NCBI GenBank assembly: GCA_963565915.1
Contig: OY751493.1
Span: 4,340,001 to 4,404,000, forward strand
DNA: 64,000 bases
DNA from: Entoloma clypeatum
Taxonomy: Eukaryota > Basidiomycota > Agaricomycetes > Agaricales > Entolomataceae
Direction: 5' to 3'
The position numbers and the translations under genes are program-made. Positions 1 through 11,244 of the stretch are shown here, piece by piece. A model generated the notes under the pieces. That model was not told where the DNA came from, ran no database searches, and worked only from the letters and a program-made list of their open reading frames with translations. Each line of letters begins with the position of its first letter. The first letter of the stretch is position 1.

Positions 1-2187
1 ATTTTACCCAAATTACAGGAAAGTCAAGTCTCCTTGATTCTGAAATAATGCTATGCTTCCCCGTCTATCTGATTGCAAAGTGATCATCAGCATGTGGAAA
101 GGCAAAACAATGATTGACTGACTGATATTTAAGTAATATAAACGTTCTTTCAAGACGGGCCATAGGGGTACAAGACTTCTTGGTGTCAATGCCTGAGAGT
201 AGCACTTTAGCCAATGTCAAGACCTGCTGGAAACACAGATACGCACCAAGCTTTTACTGTACCTCAAGGTACGCTTAGTATTGCTGCTTGTTTTCCACCG
301 TGTCCCTGATACCCTCAAGCAAACAGCTGTCGCATAGTCGTTGCTACATTGTGACGCTCTCATAGCAGCTTCTACGACGGAGGTAGAACGAGGTCGTGTG
401 CGAAGCAGTCGTGAGTCACGTTGAACCTCGAACGTTTTGGAAAAAATGAACCTAACACTCAGGATTGTACGAAGGTCTCTTGAGGGTGTCCGCTGGCAGG
501 GGCGGACAAGGAGATGGGCCATCCATTCGGCGAGGGTCGGTCCTGCGGCGGCGGCGCGAAGGACGATAAACGGTGCGCATTGTGTGTCGAAGAAACGTTG
601 TCGGGATCTCCCGGAATTTATGTCGTGAAATCATCACTTACACGTTCACACCCTCTAGCAACCCTCTAGGTTCTCCAACAGATTATTCTGTCTACACCAG
701 GTACTCCTCTACTTGGGGCCAATGACTCTTATGTTTTTATTGGATCTAGAACAGTCGGGGTCATTACCGAGCTTATTGGGATGCAATCTGGACGGGCGAT
801 GTTCGTGGTTCTCTCGGAAAGTAAATGGCTCTGAAGCAGGTGCACTTGTGGCACAGTCCATACCTTTCGTCAGCAAGAGCAATAGATTTACGCGAAGCGA
901 TGTCTTTCGGAACATTTGAGGCTGTCCTGGACGAGAACCGGATCACATCAACGCAACGCATCTTTACAAGTATTCGTATATCCTGCGCAAGCTATGACTA
1001 TCCCAGGAGATGTCGAGTAGCTACTATCAAGTGTAACATGGAGAACTGGCCCATGCCACTGGCTTGACCATGCCTTTTGAATGCCCACTGCCACGGAACT
1101 CCCACAAGCGCATCTCTCATTCATGGACATCCCACGCCCAGAAGCAGCTACCACCTTACCATCACCTCAGAGGAACTGATTAGGCGGCCATTGCGAGCAT
1201 CTCGTACGATACACTGCTCTGTTTGTAGGTGAGTGCGTCCGAAAGACATGGCGAGCTGATGAAAACCATTTTGACTTTGGTCCGCAGTCCTTTTGGTACT
1301 TGATATAATCGCCAAGGCAGTTACATGAACTTATATCAGGGTGCCTCGAACTTCCCCTTTTTTCGTACCGTGAGTCATACTCAATCTTTCTCACCCTTCC
1401 AAGTAGCGTTGCATTTGACAGCTCGGGAGCGTGGACACCTGGGACTTCCTGTCTATCTGCGGCTCCACATGCCTATGCTGCTTGTTCTTCTCACTTCGCT
1501 TTTTGGAGCAATTGCCCGATCAGCGGATAGAGACGACTGGTCACATAGGGCAAAAAATGCGGCTAGACTACAGCCTTTCTTCAGATCATATTTTCCGCCG
1601 AACAATAATGATCAATCTTACCCTAACAGGTTATCTGCTGCCGCAGTATACATTGCATAAACAACCCTTTACCTAGATTACACTAAGAATCTTCTCCGAC
1701 TTGTCAACAAGAAACCTCATGAAGAAGTCAAGTATCCAACAAGTATCCAATCATTTTCATCAACTGCGCCCTGCAAAACACTCGATGGTACAACAAATGG
1801 TCCTGTATGCTCGGGACCTGCTACGTACGACTTCACCCGACATATCCTTTCCTGGAGCACAAGAACCAACGAACTCTTGGTTCGTCCCACTACCTGCCCC
1901 TGTTCCAAGGTGGTCGGTCGACCTTGAACGGATCCTCTCGTTTCAGAAGATTAAAAGCACTGCTTTCAACCTCGATAACGAGGCGTCATCGCAGGACAGT
2001 CGCTGCCTGCCGAAGCAACATGAGGCTGTGTCGCGTTGGTGTCGCGCAATTTGGCAAGACCGACGACGGGGTTACGTCCGGCTTGTGATAGCCGAACTAG
2101 ACTCTGGAGCTGTCTGGGGTCCTCAGAATACACCGCCACCCGCCGCAGGGCCTATTCAACCGTATTTGGCCGACAAAGACGAGGCGA
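1..2187. other. Stretch without a supported gene
   Basis: Reading both strands I find only short open frames with no recognisable domain, no run of frame-consistent exons with good splice signals, and no repeat. A plus-strand frame at 1325-1660 contains a hydrophobic run resembling a signal peptide, and a 187-codon frame at 1701-2264 ends just before the bZIP gene; neither has other support. The last few hundred bases probably serve as upstream control region of the bZIP gene. Confidence 0.5.
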
Positions 2188-2208
2188 TGAGTCACAGAGA
2201 CTATATAA
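2188..2208 (+). promoter_or_regulatory. Core promoter with Gcn4/AP-1 site and TATA box
   Basis: TGAGTCA at 2188-2194 is a perfect TGA(C/G)TCA element, the binding site of Gcn4/CPC1-class bZIP dimers. TATATAA follows at 2202-2208, 67 bases before the bZIP start codon. The stretch between the TATA box and the ATG at 2275 contains no ATG, so a transcript starting about 30 bases after the TATA box would have a short leader without upstream ORFs, unlike yeast GCN4. The motifs are read directly; their use is inferred. Confidence 0.55.
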
Positions 2209-2274
2209 CAGTCATTCATCGTCATAACCCTTCAACACCATTTAACGGACTAACTCGCAAGTAACTTCAACAAG

Positions 2275-2811
2275 ATGCAGGACGACCTGACCAACGCCCC
2301 GTTCATGCATTCCACCGACAAGGCCGCCCCATCTGTGTTATTCAAGAGACCGTCGCCCTCCGATTCAGAACCTTCATCGAATGCGCGTGTGGCGCCTCGC
2401 AGGCGCACCCCAAACGGGATACGAAAAGGCAGCCCAGAATCGCTCATCGCGTTGGATGCCCCTACTCAGGCCCGCCACTACATTACGCCTTCCGCCACTT
2501 CACGCAAAGACATTCCTGCGTTTTTCGGCGGGATGCGGGCCGGTGTGCCACTCTCGGACGATGAGGAGGACGAGCTTGTCGAGGAACTTCCTGCCTCGAA
2601 CAACATAGACCTCGAGCAGATCGAAATCAAACGTCGACAGAACACTCTTGCTGCGCGCCGCAGCCGCGACCGCAAGAGGTTGAACTTGCAACGCCTTGAG
2701 GAGACTGTCGAGCGGCTTACCAACGAGCGAGAGATTTGGAAAACCAGAGCTCTCGCCTTGAAGCAGATCCTTCAAAGTCACCAGATCGTGTGCCCCGAAT
2801 TTCGTGATTAA
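2275..2811 (+). CDS. GCN4/CPC1-type bZIP transcription factor
   Basis: Intronless 178-residue protein. Residues 119-135 form a basic region with the GCN4-class signature NTLAARRSR (invariant Asn at 123, Arg at 131). A short zipper follows with d positions L141, L148, W155 and L162; Trp replaces the third Leu. Before it lies an acidic patch (residues about 94-105) that could act in activation, and residues 24-52 are rich in Ser, Pro and Arg. Proteins of this class bind TGA(C/G)TCA as dimers in the nucleus and, in yeast and Neurospora, switch on amino-acid biosynthesis during starvation. The ATG is the first after a TATA box and the frame ends at TAA. A TGAGTCA site 80 bases upstream suggests autoregulation. 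The class is confident; orthology to GCN4 itself is inferred from the basic region only. Confidence 0.88.
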   Translation: MQDDLTNAPFMHSTDKAAPSVLFKRPSPSDSEPSSNARVAPRRRTPNGIRKGSPESLIALDAPTQARHYITPSATSRKDIPAFFGGMRAGVPLSDDEEDELVEELPASNNIDLEQIEIKRRQNTLAARRSRDRKRLNLQRLEETVERLTNEREIWKTRALALKQILQSHQIVCPEFRD

Positions 2812-3761
2812 GGAAGAATTGCCATGAGTGTTGCCTAAACCCTGGCAGGTAAGCAGACTCTGTACCTCGGAGGAACAGCATACTCAGTTGCATTTTCCCC
2901 CATAGATATATTTGCACCGGTGCCGCGGCCTTCCGGCCAATAACGGCCCCTTGAGGGACCGTCACATCCTACTCTGCTCACTGGTCTTGGGACACGCAAT
3001 GTGGTCAAGCAAAAATACCAGTATCCCAACCAGTCTTCCAGAAGACTTCGACTTATCAAGTCAAAGCACCCCTCACAACATTTCGGCCTGAATGGACTTG
3101 GCTATCGTCGCATCGACTTGCTCTGCTGTGCAAAATGTTTTATTGCTGTCGTAGTGGTTCGTACACTGGATTCTCTTGTCTCTATTCACGCTCGTTTTCG
3201 TTCCATAATGTTCTGGTGTTAACCAATATCTACGACGAATCATATGACGATGGTTCATGGACGTTTGAATACCAACTAGTCGCCCTCCTTCCCGTACTCA
3301 CTATCCTCATCCTCATATGAAACGGTTGGGTCCCGAATAACGACCCCTCTATTTCGCTTGGGAGCTTGGTGAATTCCCAGTCTAAATTTAAATACCTTAT
3401 TCCGAGTTCGAGTTTACGAGAACTCAGACGACCCCCGCCGCAAACTTTTTCGCGGCACCACCAAGGCCAAATCGTTTTCGTGGCGGATGACCGATCCACT
3501 AACAAAGCTTGCTACCACCGTAGCAGGAAAACGTGGCAACCAATGAAAAGAATATACGTTTTCTTGGGAGCTAGATTCGGAATCCCCCCATGACCCCCAC
3601 AGAGCTATATGTCTATCTGACAGGATATATGCGTCAGCCCAGGAAATAACGTGGCATGCCTTTCAACCAAATATACAGAACGTGGGCCCACCACACTGGC
3701 AGATCGTATTATCGGACTAACCCGGGAAACTGAAAGCAGAATTCTCTGTCCACCATCGCTA
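2812..3761. other. Intergenic, convergent 3' ends
   Basis: Lies between the 3' end of the bZIP gene and the 3' end of the transmembrane-protein gene, which converge. No coding exon, repeat or RNA gene is recognisable. It should hold the polyadenylation regions of both genes. Confidence 0.5.
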
Positions 3762-6490
3762 TCAATCCAAATGTTCGTCCTGAGATCCCTGCTCAACGGT
3801 TGGCAGCATGAGCGCCTGATACGCAGCCGCAGCTGACAATCCAAACGTGAGGAGTTCCTCTGCCGGCAACGCCCGCCTGCTTTCGAAATTCCCCACGAAC
3901 GTCGGCATGAACTCCGCCAGGCCAACCGCGTTCATGGTGACTTGAAGCACAGCAGCGAGCGCGTAGCCGCCCGCAAAATGCCGCGTTGCAGAGTTGAGAA
4001 TGAGTTGGAAAATTTTACCGGTCGTAGCCAGCGAGGAGAGAATGGCGGGACGAAGGCCGGCAGTAGTGGCTCGATCGGTGGACGGCAAGGGATGGGAAGC
4101 TGGGATGACATGGTAGGTGTGGGGAAGTTTGAGGTAGTAGATGGCCGTTATGCTGAGGAAGAGCTAAGGCGGAAATCTATCAGGATGCAGAGTCCGCAAC
4201 GAAATTTCTCACTGCCATCTTTGCGCCCCAATGAAATTTGGCCTCCTTCCTTTCGCTCGCTCGTTCGCGGTGGGTAGCAGGGGCGGCGTGCAGGACAGGC
4301 ATCCATCTCGTGTCTCTCCCCCAATGTAGTTCGATGCGAGCGACCGCCTTGATCATGAGGAGCGGTACAAGGAGCGAGGTCAGCGCGTGAAACAAGAACA
4401 TACGAATCCATCCCAGGACTGTATGCTTTTCTGCGATCGCCGCCACGGACACTGATACGGTTTTGTTTATGATATCAGAAAACGCGGACAGAGCCGCTCC
4501 GACAATGCTGATTGAAACGGTCGAGCAGCGGGTGTACCAGTAACATATGTCTAATAGGAGGATGACAATCGAAAGGACCTCCCTGGCGACAATTGGAAAG
4601 GTAATGTCAAAACGCCGATTTGTGGATTCATTTGGAAATTGAGTTAGAGTAACCTACTGGATGACAATAATTCCGAATCGGCGTCTCGGGTGTGCCTCCG
4701 GAGAGAACCTGTTGCCCAAAACGCCATCTACGGATAGATTGTGAGTTACCAAAGTTCATGGAAATGCTGTCGACCTACTCGCCAGCTCCAGAAAACCATG
4801 TGTTTCGGCCCTTTCCTGTTCAGCCCTTTCATGCTCGGCTTGACTGAAGCTGTAATACTGGTACTGATCTACCATACTTGACAATGCGAATTTGGCCGGT
4901 GTCCGCCCCGAGTAGGACAATTGCCAAGAGATGTCGAACAGCTCCTTTTCGGGTTCTGTCATCGCCATTTTGTGTTTGGGTGCCTTGTTCTGCGGAGAAT
5001 AGAACTGCTTACCGTTCAAAGGTCCAATGCAATTCTCCCGGTTAACTGGGATCGGCACGAGGTCCTGGAAGAGACAATTGTGAACATGACCATCGAAAGT
5101 ACACCAACCGTCAAGCTTCAGACACCTTTGGCCCAAGGGAATATCTTGAGGCAGATATAAAAGGTCCATACGCCCACTCCTTGTGAAATGTCTCAGCTCC
5201 TTCATCCTTCAGGCTAAGCTCAATATACGTCTCCCATTGCCCATTTTGAGGATAAGATTTCTTGCAACCATAGATACTTCGGGGCAAAGTTCCTGACTGA
5301 CCGCACTGACGAGGGAATTTTGAGCACAATTGTCGGCGCGACCGAAAAGTAAGCAGACCTACAGAGGATGCCTTTAATTCCTGGTGAGCCTTGATGAACT
5401 CTCCGCGATTGAAGAGGCTGGTTTCGTCAACGATGCGAATATGCGTTCTGAGGCTATTTTCAGCGCATCCGCTTCGTGAAAGGCCCAATTAGGTTACCGA
5501 GTTACAACATATGGATGCGCTTTCAGGACAGGAAGACCATCGGTCAACACGAGAGACGTAGATTCATCCGAAAGAGAACGGAGAGCGCCACTGTCGTCTT
5601 TCCCGACATCATCGCCGTCGCGGTGGGTATGGTCCATGGGTGAGGAGGGAGGAGAGGTCTCTTGGTTGTCGGCGCATCGAGTTCGGATGGCGTGGAATTG
5701 GATGAGAGGAATCGAAACACCAAAGCTCTCCAATATTTGATCTTGAATTGTTTTGTCGCGAATTTCAGGGGACCCCAGCGGGTATCTTTGCTGGATAAGT
5801 GTGGATAACCATGAACTAAGCATTTTCACTCACGGCCATGGCCGAATCCGGAGGGTGGTAAGTGCAGGAGGAATCCAGCTCGAAAAGCTGGTTGCAGCGT
5901 CAAGTAGTGAGGAACCTGTTGGAATGAACATGAAAGACGCGCGCAAAATCGTGATTGCTGATGTTGGCATGACGGCTGAGGGCGACACCGTAAGTGGCAA
6001 ATCCCATTACTTGTTTGAACACACACAATAAGGCAGTCGGCAAAGTGAAATTGATCTGGGTAAACACATTCTTATCCGTCAAACGCACTCCTTAGAACGC
6101 CACGCCAGAGTATATGGGCGTTTCCACGAGTCCTTGACCTTCTCCGCTGACTGATGAATCCGCCCAGTGGTTGCCCTGAGTCCGCAGCCAGACCGTCACA
6201 GCGATATCGCATTGGTTCGAATGGCCAAACAGAGGCCGCACGACAGAGGCGCGTTCGTTTGGAGTGAGGCGGTCGATCGACTTGTTGTAGTACATGTGTT
6301 GGTGGGGCCCGAAGAAATTGCGTGCCGTGGGGAAGGCCACCGAGGCGAAAAGCAACAAACCAAGGGCGAGGCATGTGGAGAGGACTAGAGTGACGATAAG
6401 ACACCCGGGGCGGGATGTAGAATTGGTGCGGGGTTGTGGACCGGGATCGAGGTGTAGTTGAGTCGCCTGAGAATTTGCTGAGGACATCAT
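3762..6490 (-). CDS. Multi-exon transmembrane protein, apparently disrupted
   Basis: Nine exons on the minus strand: 6490-6027, 5975-5834, 5785-5498, 5453-5363, 5305-5126, 5064-4779, 4727-4658, 4582-4213, 4163-3762, about 763 codons. Donors include GTGAGT, GTAGGT, GTAACC and GTGAGA; introns are 44-75 nt. One transmembrane helix lies about 30 residues after the start, a long extramembrane part follows, and several hydrophobic helices occur in the last three exons. This is the layout of a family I recognise only as unnamed basidiomycete membrane proteins. Function is unknown. Two defects are visible: an in-frame TAA at 6092-6094 between two stretches of the same frame, and a one-base frame slip near a TTTT run at 5945-5948. 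Alternative splicing (a 48-nt in-frame intron spanning the TAA; a donor at 6024 instead of 6026) could bypass both. The start is one of two adjacent ATGs at 6490/6487. Confidence 0.6.
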
Positions 6491-6744
6491 GGACTCTGTC
6501 CGTGCTGAACAAGAACTAAGGAGAGAGTGCATCATGGACCCTGTCACTGGCTCGGAATCAGTGGCAGTGCAGTTTTTTATGAAATCATGTTGGCATAAAG
6601 TCGATAGTAATAGACACCCTGATTTGCGTCTTCCTTTCACAGGATTCTGCCGGGCGCTCGAAGGACATGATCGGCAATATTATGCGCGATCGCAGAGTCT
6701 CTACTATATGTATTCTTCACTGCAGCTTGAGCGAGGCTGGCTAT
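6491..6744. other. Upstream region of the membrane-protein gene
   Basis: No gene or repeat seen. It ends exactly where the first copia LTR begins; the five bases before the LTR are GCTAT. The partner duplication is not in the window because the 3' end of that element is lost. Confidence 0.4.
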
Positions 6745-7059
6745 TGTTGAAACTTTTCCATCATGTAGATTAGATTAGATTAGATTAGATTATATCACGT
6801 GACCTTAGACATCTTCGATTACATACTTATTTGGTTGGTACAAGCAGTAGTATGGTATATAAGACCAGGAAACTGTCAATATCCAACAAGTTGTCTCTTG
6901 ACTCTTAACCAGCTCCATCGCTCTTACCAGCCTCAACCGCTCTCACCAGCCTCACCCTTTCCAATCCAAGTAAGTGACTAGAACGGTTAAGTAGAGTACT
7001 TCCACTGTAGCTGTGTTGCTCAGTACATCTGCGGCTAGCGCCCAGGTGGAACTTCAACA
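6745..7059 (+). repeat. Copia 5' LTR (element A)
   Basis: 315-bp repeat with termini TGTTGAA...TTCAACA (7-bp inverted ends). It contains a short GATTA microsatellite (about 6767-6790), a CACGTG E-box at 6796-6801 and TATATAAG at 6856-6863, the probable U3 promoter. Related copies lie at 7458-7767, 12699-13008, 22996-23305, 27798-28109 and 33956-34274, with a partial one at 13359-13505. Confidence 0.93.
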
Positions 7060-7073
7060 GGTTATGGGCCCCG
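7060..7073 (+). other. Copia primer-binding site (initiator tRNA-Met anticodon arm)
   Basis: GGTTATGGGCCCCG directly abuts the LTR. Its complement CGGGGCCCATAACC has the form of the anticodon stem-loop of a eukaryotic initiator tRNA-Met (loop CCCATAA, anticodon CAU). Drosophila copia is known to use a 5' half of this tRNA as primer. The same sequence abuts the 5' LTRs of copies B (12686-12698) and G (27785-27797). Confidence 0.8.
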
Positions 7074-7457
7074 GATAGCAGAGGGACTTGGGAACGCTGG
7101 CAACAGCGAGTACCTGCCCACTCTACCCTGGTTGGCAAAGAACCGATCGAAAGATCTAGGTTCTGAGTCATACTTCTTCACATATGAACCTGGGAATGTC
7201 ATTACGACAAGTACCTGTCATGAAGCGTCCCTAAGGGGATTGACTTAGTACACATCATGTGGAAACGTTGATCGTACCTCATACACTTCTGACAAAAAGG
7301 GTTTTCCCCACAACTGCTATTCCTGAAGGGAATATGTTATGAGGAATCATTCATTTGTTTTCTCTAAAAATCAAGAACATCACTGATTGGGAGAACTCCT
7401 TTTAGATTCATTAGAAATGTCTACCTCTCGCTCCGCCCTCGACTCCATCGTCATCTT

Positions 7458-7767
7458 TGTTGAAGTTCCACCTGGGCGCTAGCCACAGGTGTACTGAGCA
7501 ACATAGCTACAGTGGAAGTACTCTACGATACCGCTATGGTCACTTACATGGTTTGGAGGGTGTAAGGCTGGTGAGAGCGGTTGAGGCTGGTGAGAGCGAT
7601 GGAGCTGGTTAAGAGTCAAGAGACAACTTATTGATATTGACAGTTTCCTGGTCTTATATACCGTACTACTGTTTGTACCAATCAAACAAGTATGTAATGA
7701 AGATATGTAAGGGTCACGTGATGTAATCTAATCTAATCTAATCTACGTGATGGGAAAAGTTTCAACA
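7458..7767 (-). repeat. Copia 3' LTR (element B)
   Basis: Reverse complement of the family LTR; starts TGTTGAAG and ends TTTCAACA on the plus strand. It is followed by the C7 tract that marks the polypurine tract of the minus-strand element. Confidence 0.93.
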
Positions 7768-7841
7768 CCCCCCCATATTTAGTACATACTTCTAAATACA
7801 TCTTACTTTTTTCCCACATATATATAGGTACTCTGTTTCGC

Positions 7842-10800
7842 CTAGTTTTTTATCAATCCGAAGTACGGGATAAACTTGGAAAAGAGGATTTTTCCCAGAT
7901 TCTTAGTTAGAAGGTCTGCAGGGTTGTTCACTCCTTCAATGAATTCGACCGTAATAATCCCTTCGGAGACTTTTTCTCTGACGAAGTGGAATCGCACGTC
8001 AATGTGCTTGGATCGCTTCTCAGTGACAGGGTTGGATGCGATAAAGACGGAGCCGTTGTTATCTCTGTAGATCGGTACTGATCCGATCTGCATTCCAAGT
8101 TCGGCAAGCATGCTTCTCAGCCATGTTGCTGCGCGACTGCAGTCTGATAGCGCCATATACTCTGCTTCTGTGGAAGAGAGGGCGATGGTCTTTTGCGCCG
8201 ATGATACCCATGTCACTGCTCCAGACGCCAGTGATATGAAGAAGCCAGTGATAGACCTCCTCGTGTTTTCATCTGACGCCCAGTCGGAGTCTGTGAATGC
8301 ATAGATCCCTTTCCCTGAGTCGCCATCATACATGATTGCATAATTTTTTGTCGCCTTCAGATACCTGCAAATATCCCTAGCCACTTCTAAATGGCATTTG
8401 GTGGGATTTGCGGAAAACTGCGACATTTTAATCACGGCAAAACAGATGTCTGGCCTTGTTCCAATCATCAGATATAGAAGTGATCCGATGACGGATTGGT
8501 ACTTTGATCGAAGTTCTGCATTGGGTTCATCTTCGGACATCATGGGTTTGTAGCCCATAGGAAGTGGGGTATTAGATGACGGCGATTACAATTTCCCCAT
8601 TGGTACTTTTGTGAATGAATACTCCCGCATCGGAGTGAAGCCGGACAAAGCCGAGCTTTTTCATGGAGGAATCAAGTTCCCTCCACCAGGCTAATGCGGC
8701 CTGCTTAAGTCCATATAGAGCTTTGAATAGTTGGTACACGAGGTGCTCTTTCCCTTTTACTATGTAGCCCTCAGGTTGTCGCATGTAAATGACTTCACGG
8801 AGCGTTCCATAGAGGAAGGCTGATGAGACGTCCAAAAGTGTCATGAACCACCCTTCAAGGGCTGTCAATGCCAGTATTAGTCAGACGGTTTCATATCTCA
8901 CGACTGGTGAGAAGATCTGATCAAAGTCGATCCCTTCTACCTGTGAGAAGCCTTTTGTGACGAGGCGTGCTTTCAGACGCCAGTCGGACTTTTCGTTGTA
9001 AACCCATTTGTTCCTTAGAGCTTTCCTTCCTGCAGGCAGGGGTACTAGCTCCGTGATCACCCCGCGGCGTTTGAGCATGTCTAGCTCTTTACGTTCAGCC
9101 GCATACCAGTCTTCTTTATTTGGAAGAGGGTATATGTCTTTATGGGACATGTCGACAATGCCAACTTGGACTGATATCGCCTCCATCAGGAGGTCATTCA
9201 TCCATGCCGTTTGACCGCCTAATCTCCGTCTTCGATCTAATTTTTTAAGATCGGACGCTGGAGTGTCTTCCCCATAGATGCTTCCTGGCATCCTCCGAAC
9301 TCGTCGTTCCCTGATCGGTCGATCTGGTACTTGCTCGGGCTCCGGAGTGGGTACTCGCGGTTCGTCACCCGGCTCACTGGCAGGCAATTCGTTGTCTGAT
9401 TCAGGTTGATCCTGTTCAATGGGAAGTGGGTCATGAGGTGTTTCGTTGTGACTGTCGTCGTCATTGCTGCCGGGAATGAGATCCTCAAACTCATCAGCCG
9501 GCTCTGGGTTTTCCATTTCTGGGTGGTTTTCTGGCAACGGGTCGATATGGCATCTAGGGTACTTGCTTTCATCAAAGATAGCTTTCCCTCCCATGAAAAT
9601 CGTGTTGGTCTCAGGATCCATGAAGCGGTATCCTTTGACCCCTGGTTTCGATCCGAGATAAATCATCAATCGGGATCTTGATTCCAGGGAGTTCCTACGT
9701 TTCTCCTTTGGGATATATACATATGCTTGACATCCAAATACTCTGACGCTGGACATGTCGGGGATCTCATTGGTCACCCTGAAGTAAGGGGTTTTCCACT
9801 CAAGACGCTGCATGGGGGTTCTGTTGTAGAGAAATGCTGCGTGTTCCAAACAGAATTCCCACCACATGGGCGGTAAGCATGCATCGAAGCGCAATGCTTG
9901 AGATTTTTCCCATAGTGTTCAATTGATCCGTTCTGCTCTACCATTCTGCTGGTGCTGATATGGGAGCGTGACGTCGATCAGAATTCCATGATCGGCAAGT
10001 ACATCCTTGTATTCGTCAAATTCTCCACCTCCATCAACTCGCCACTTCTTAGGGGTAGCGGCAAATTGGTTCTGGATCATCGCAAGAAACTGTCTTAGTG
10101 CCGTGATGGCACCAGACTTTTTCCTAAGCAAGACGACCCAGACATGAGATGAAAAATTGTCCAAAAATGTGAGGAAGTATTTGTACTTGTGGTACGATGC
10201 CGTGGATATCTGTTTCAGGTCTGAATGAATCAGATCGAAGGGTTTGACAGCCCTTGTCATTGAATTGGGGTATGATTGATTCGGCATTTTCCCTTTGAGG
10301 CACCCCGTGCAGCTTTCCTGTGATTTCTCACGTACTAACGTTCTGGGTACTCCTTTGGTACTAGTGGGAATTTTATTAAGCGCCTGGTCATTTGGGTGGC
10401 CAAGGTGTTTATGCCAGGTTTCAACAGTGATTTCGCTAGAGATCGCGTGGATTTGGTCATAGCGTATTTCAGTGTCTAGCCAGTAAATGGTTTGTCCGAT
10501 GAAATGAGGCGAAAACTGTATTTTGTTCAGCCCTTTAGAGATATTAATTTCTCCACGCATTCCATCAACTTTGTAACCATGGTTGAGGAAGACGCCTAGG
10601 GACAATAGACGTGTGTCCATATCCGGAATATAAAATACCGGTCGTAGGAGATGGGTTTTAGTTTCCCCATTTAGGGTATGCCGTACTGGAACGGCCCCAA
10701 CTCCGAGTATCTCCAGTTTCTTTCCCTTTGCAGCTGTTTGGACAAATCGCTTAGCCTTGAGAGGCCTGTAGTACGCAAAGTCCTTGAACTCATGGGTAAA

Positions 10801-11244
10801 GTGTAACGAGGCACCGGAGTCTAAGATCCATTGTGCGCGTTCTTTCTCCTTACAGTGTGTGCATGACGCAAAGTGCTTTGTATATTTTTTATATAGATCG
10901 CTGTCAATATGATCCATACATTCTGCACTAGTACTAGCTAATATTTTACACGTCTGAAAGGAGGTGTTATTAGCTTTCCTTAATTGGTCAGATTCAGGAG
11001 AGGGAGATGACGAACCGTCAAGTTCAATAAGCCCATCTTCGAATTGATCCGGCCCCATACGCTCGCTCTGATGGTCTATGTCCATCATCCTAAGGGTTTG
11101 GTCCAGCGGCGGAGTAACTCGACGCTGCTTGGATGGTCTTTCGTCTTCTTCTGGGATAATCGTATCCAGAATGCGAAGGTTTGACCCTGAGGGGCGAGCA
11201 CCAATGCCGCGCGCGAGTTTGCGAACATGGTCTTCTTTTTCCAC
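7842..11244 (-). pseudogene. Copia B pol (protease, integrase, RT, RNase H), broken
   Basis: In order on the minus strand: protease with ILDSGASLHFT; integrase with an HHCC-like zinc region and D-D-E core (IHSDLK, VDGGGEF, QNGRAERIN); RT starting LDVSSAFLYG; RNase H with FTDSDWASDENT and SSTEAEYMAL. Defects: TGA at 9919-9921 and TGA at 8881-8883, both where related copies have CGA (Arg), and a deletion at about 8570-8580 that joins the end of VIAVI to the region before GYKPM. The deletion removes roughly 80 residues including the YVDD catalytic motif. Relative to gag the frame changes near 11244. Confidence 0.88.

Noticed and set aside
1325..1660. Open frame with a hydrophobic run like a signal peptide
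   Set aside because: No conserved features, an overlapping frame of similar length, and no splice-linked exons; looks like chance.
1701..2264. 187-codon frame just upstream of the bZIP gene
   Set aside because: It spans the TGAGTCA/TATA promoter and has no domain; treating it as a gene or long uORF is not supported.
6766..6790. Regular GATTA repeats considered as a CRISPR-like array
   Set aside because: Simple 5-bp microsatellite inside an LTR, no spacers, eukaryotic context.
7479..7685. Recurring 60-90 aa frames inside copia LTRs
   Set aside because: They appear in every LTR copy because the LTR sequence repeats; they cross the TATA box and E-box and are not genes.
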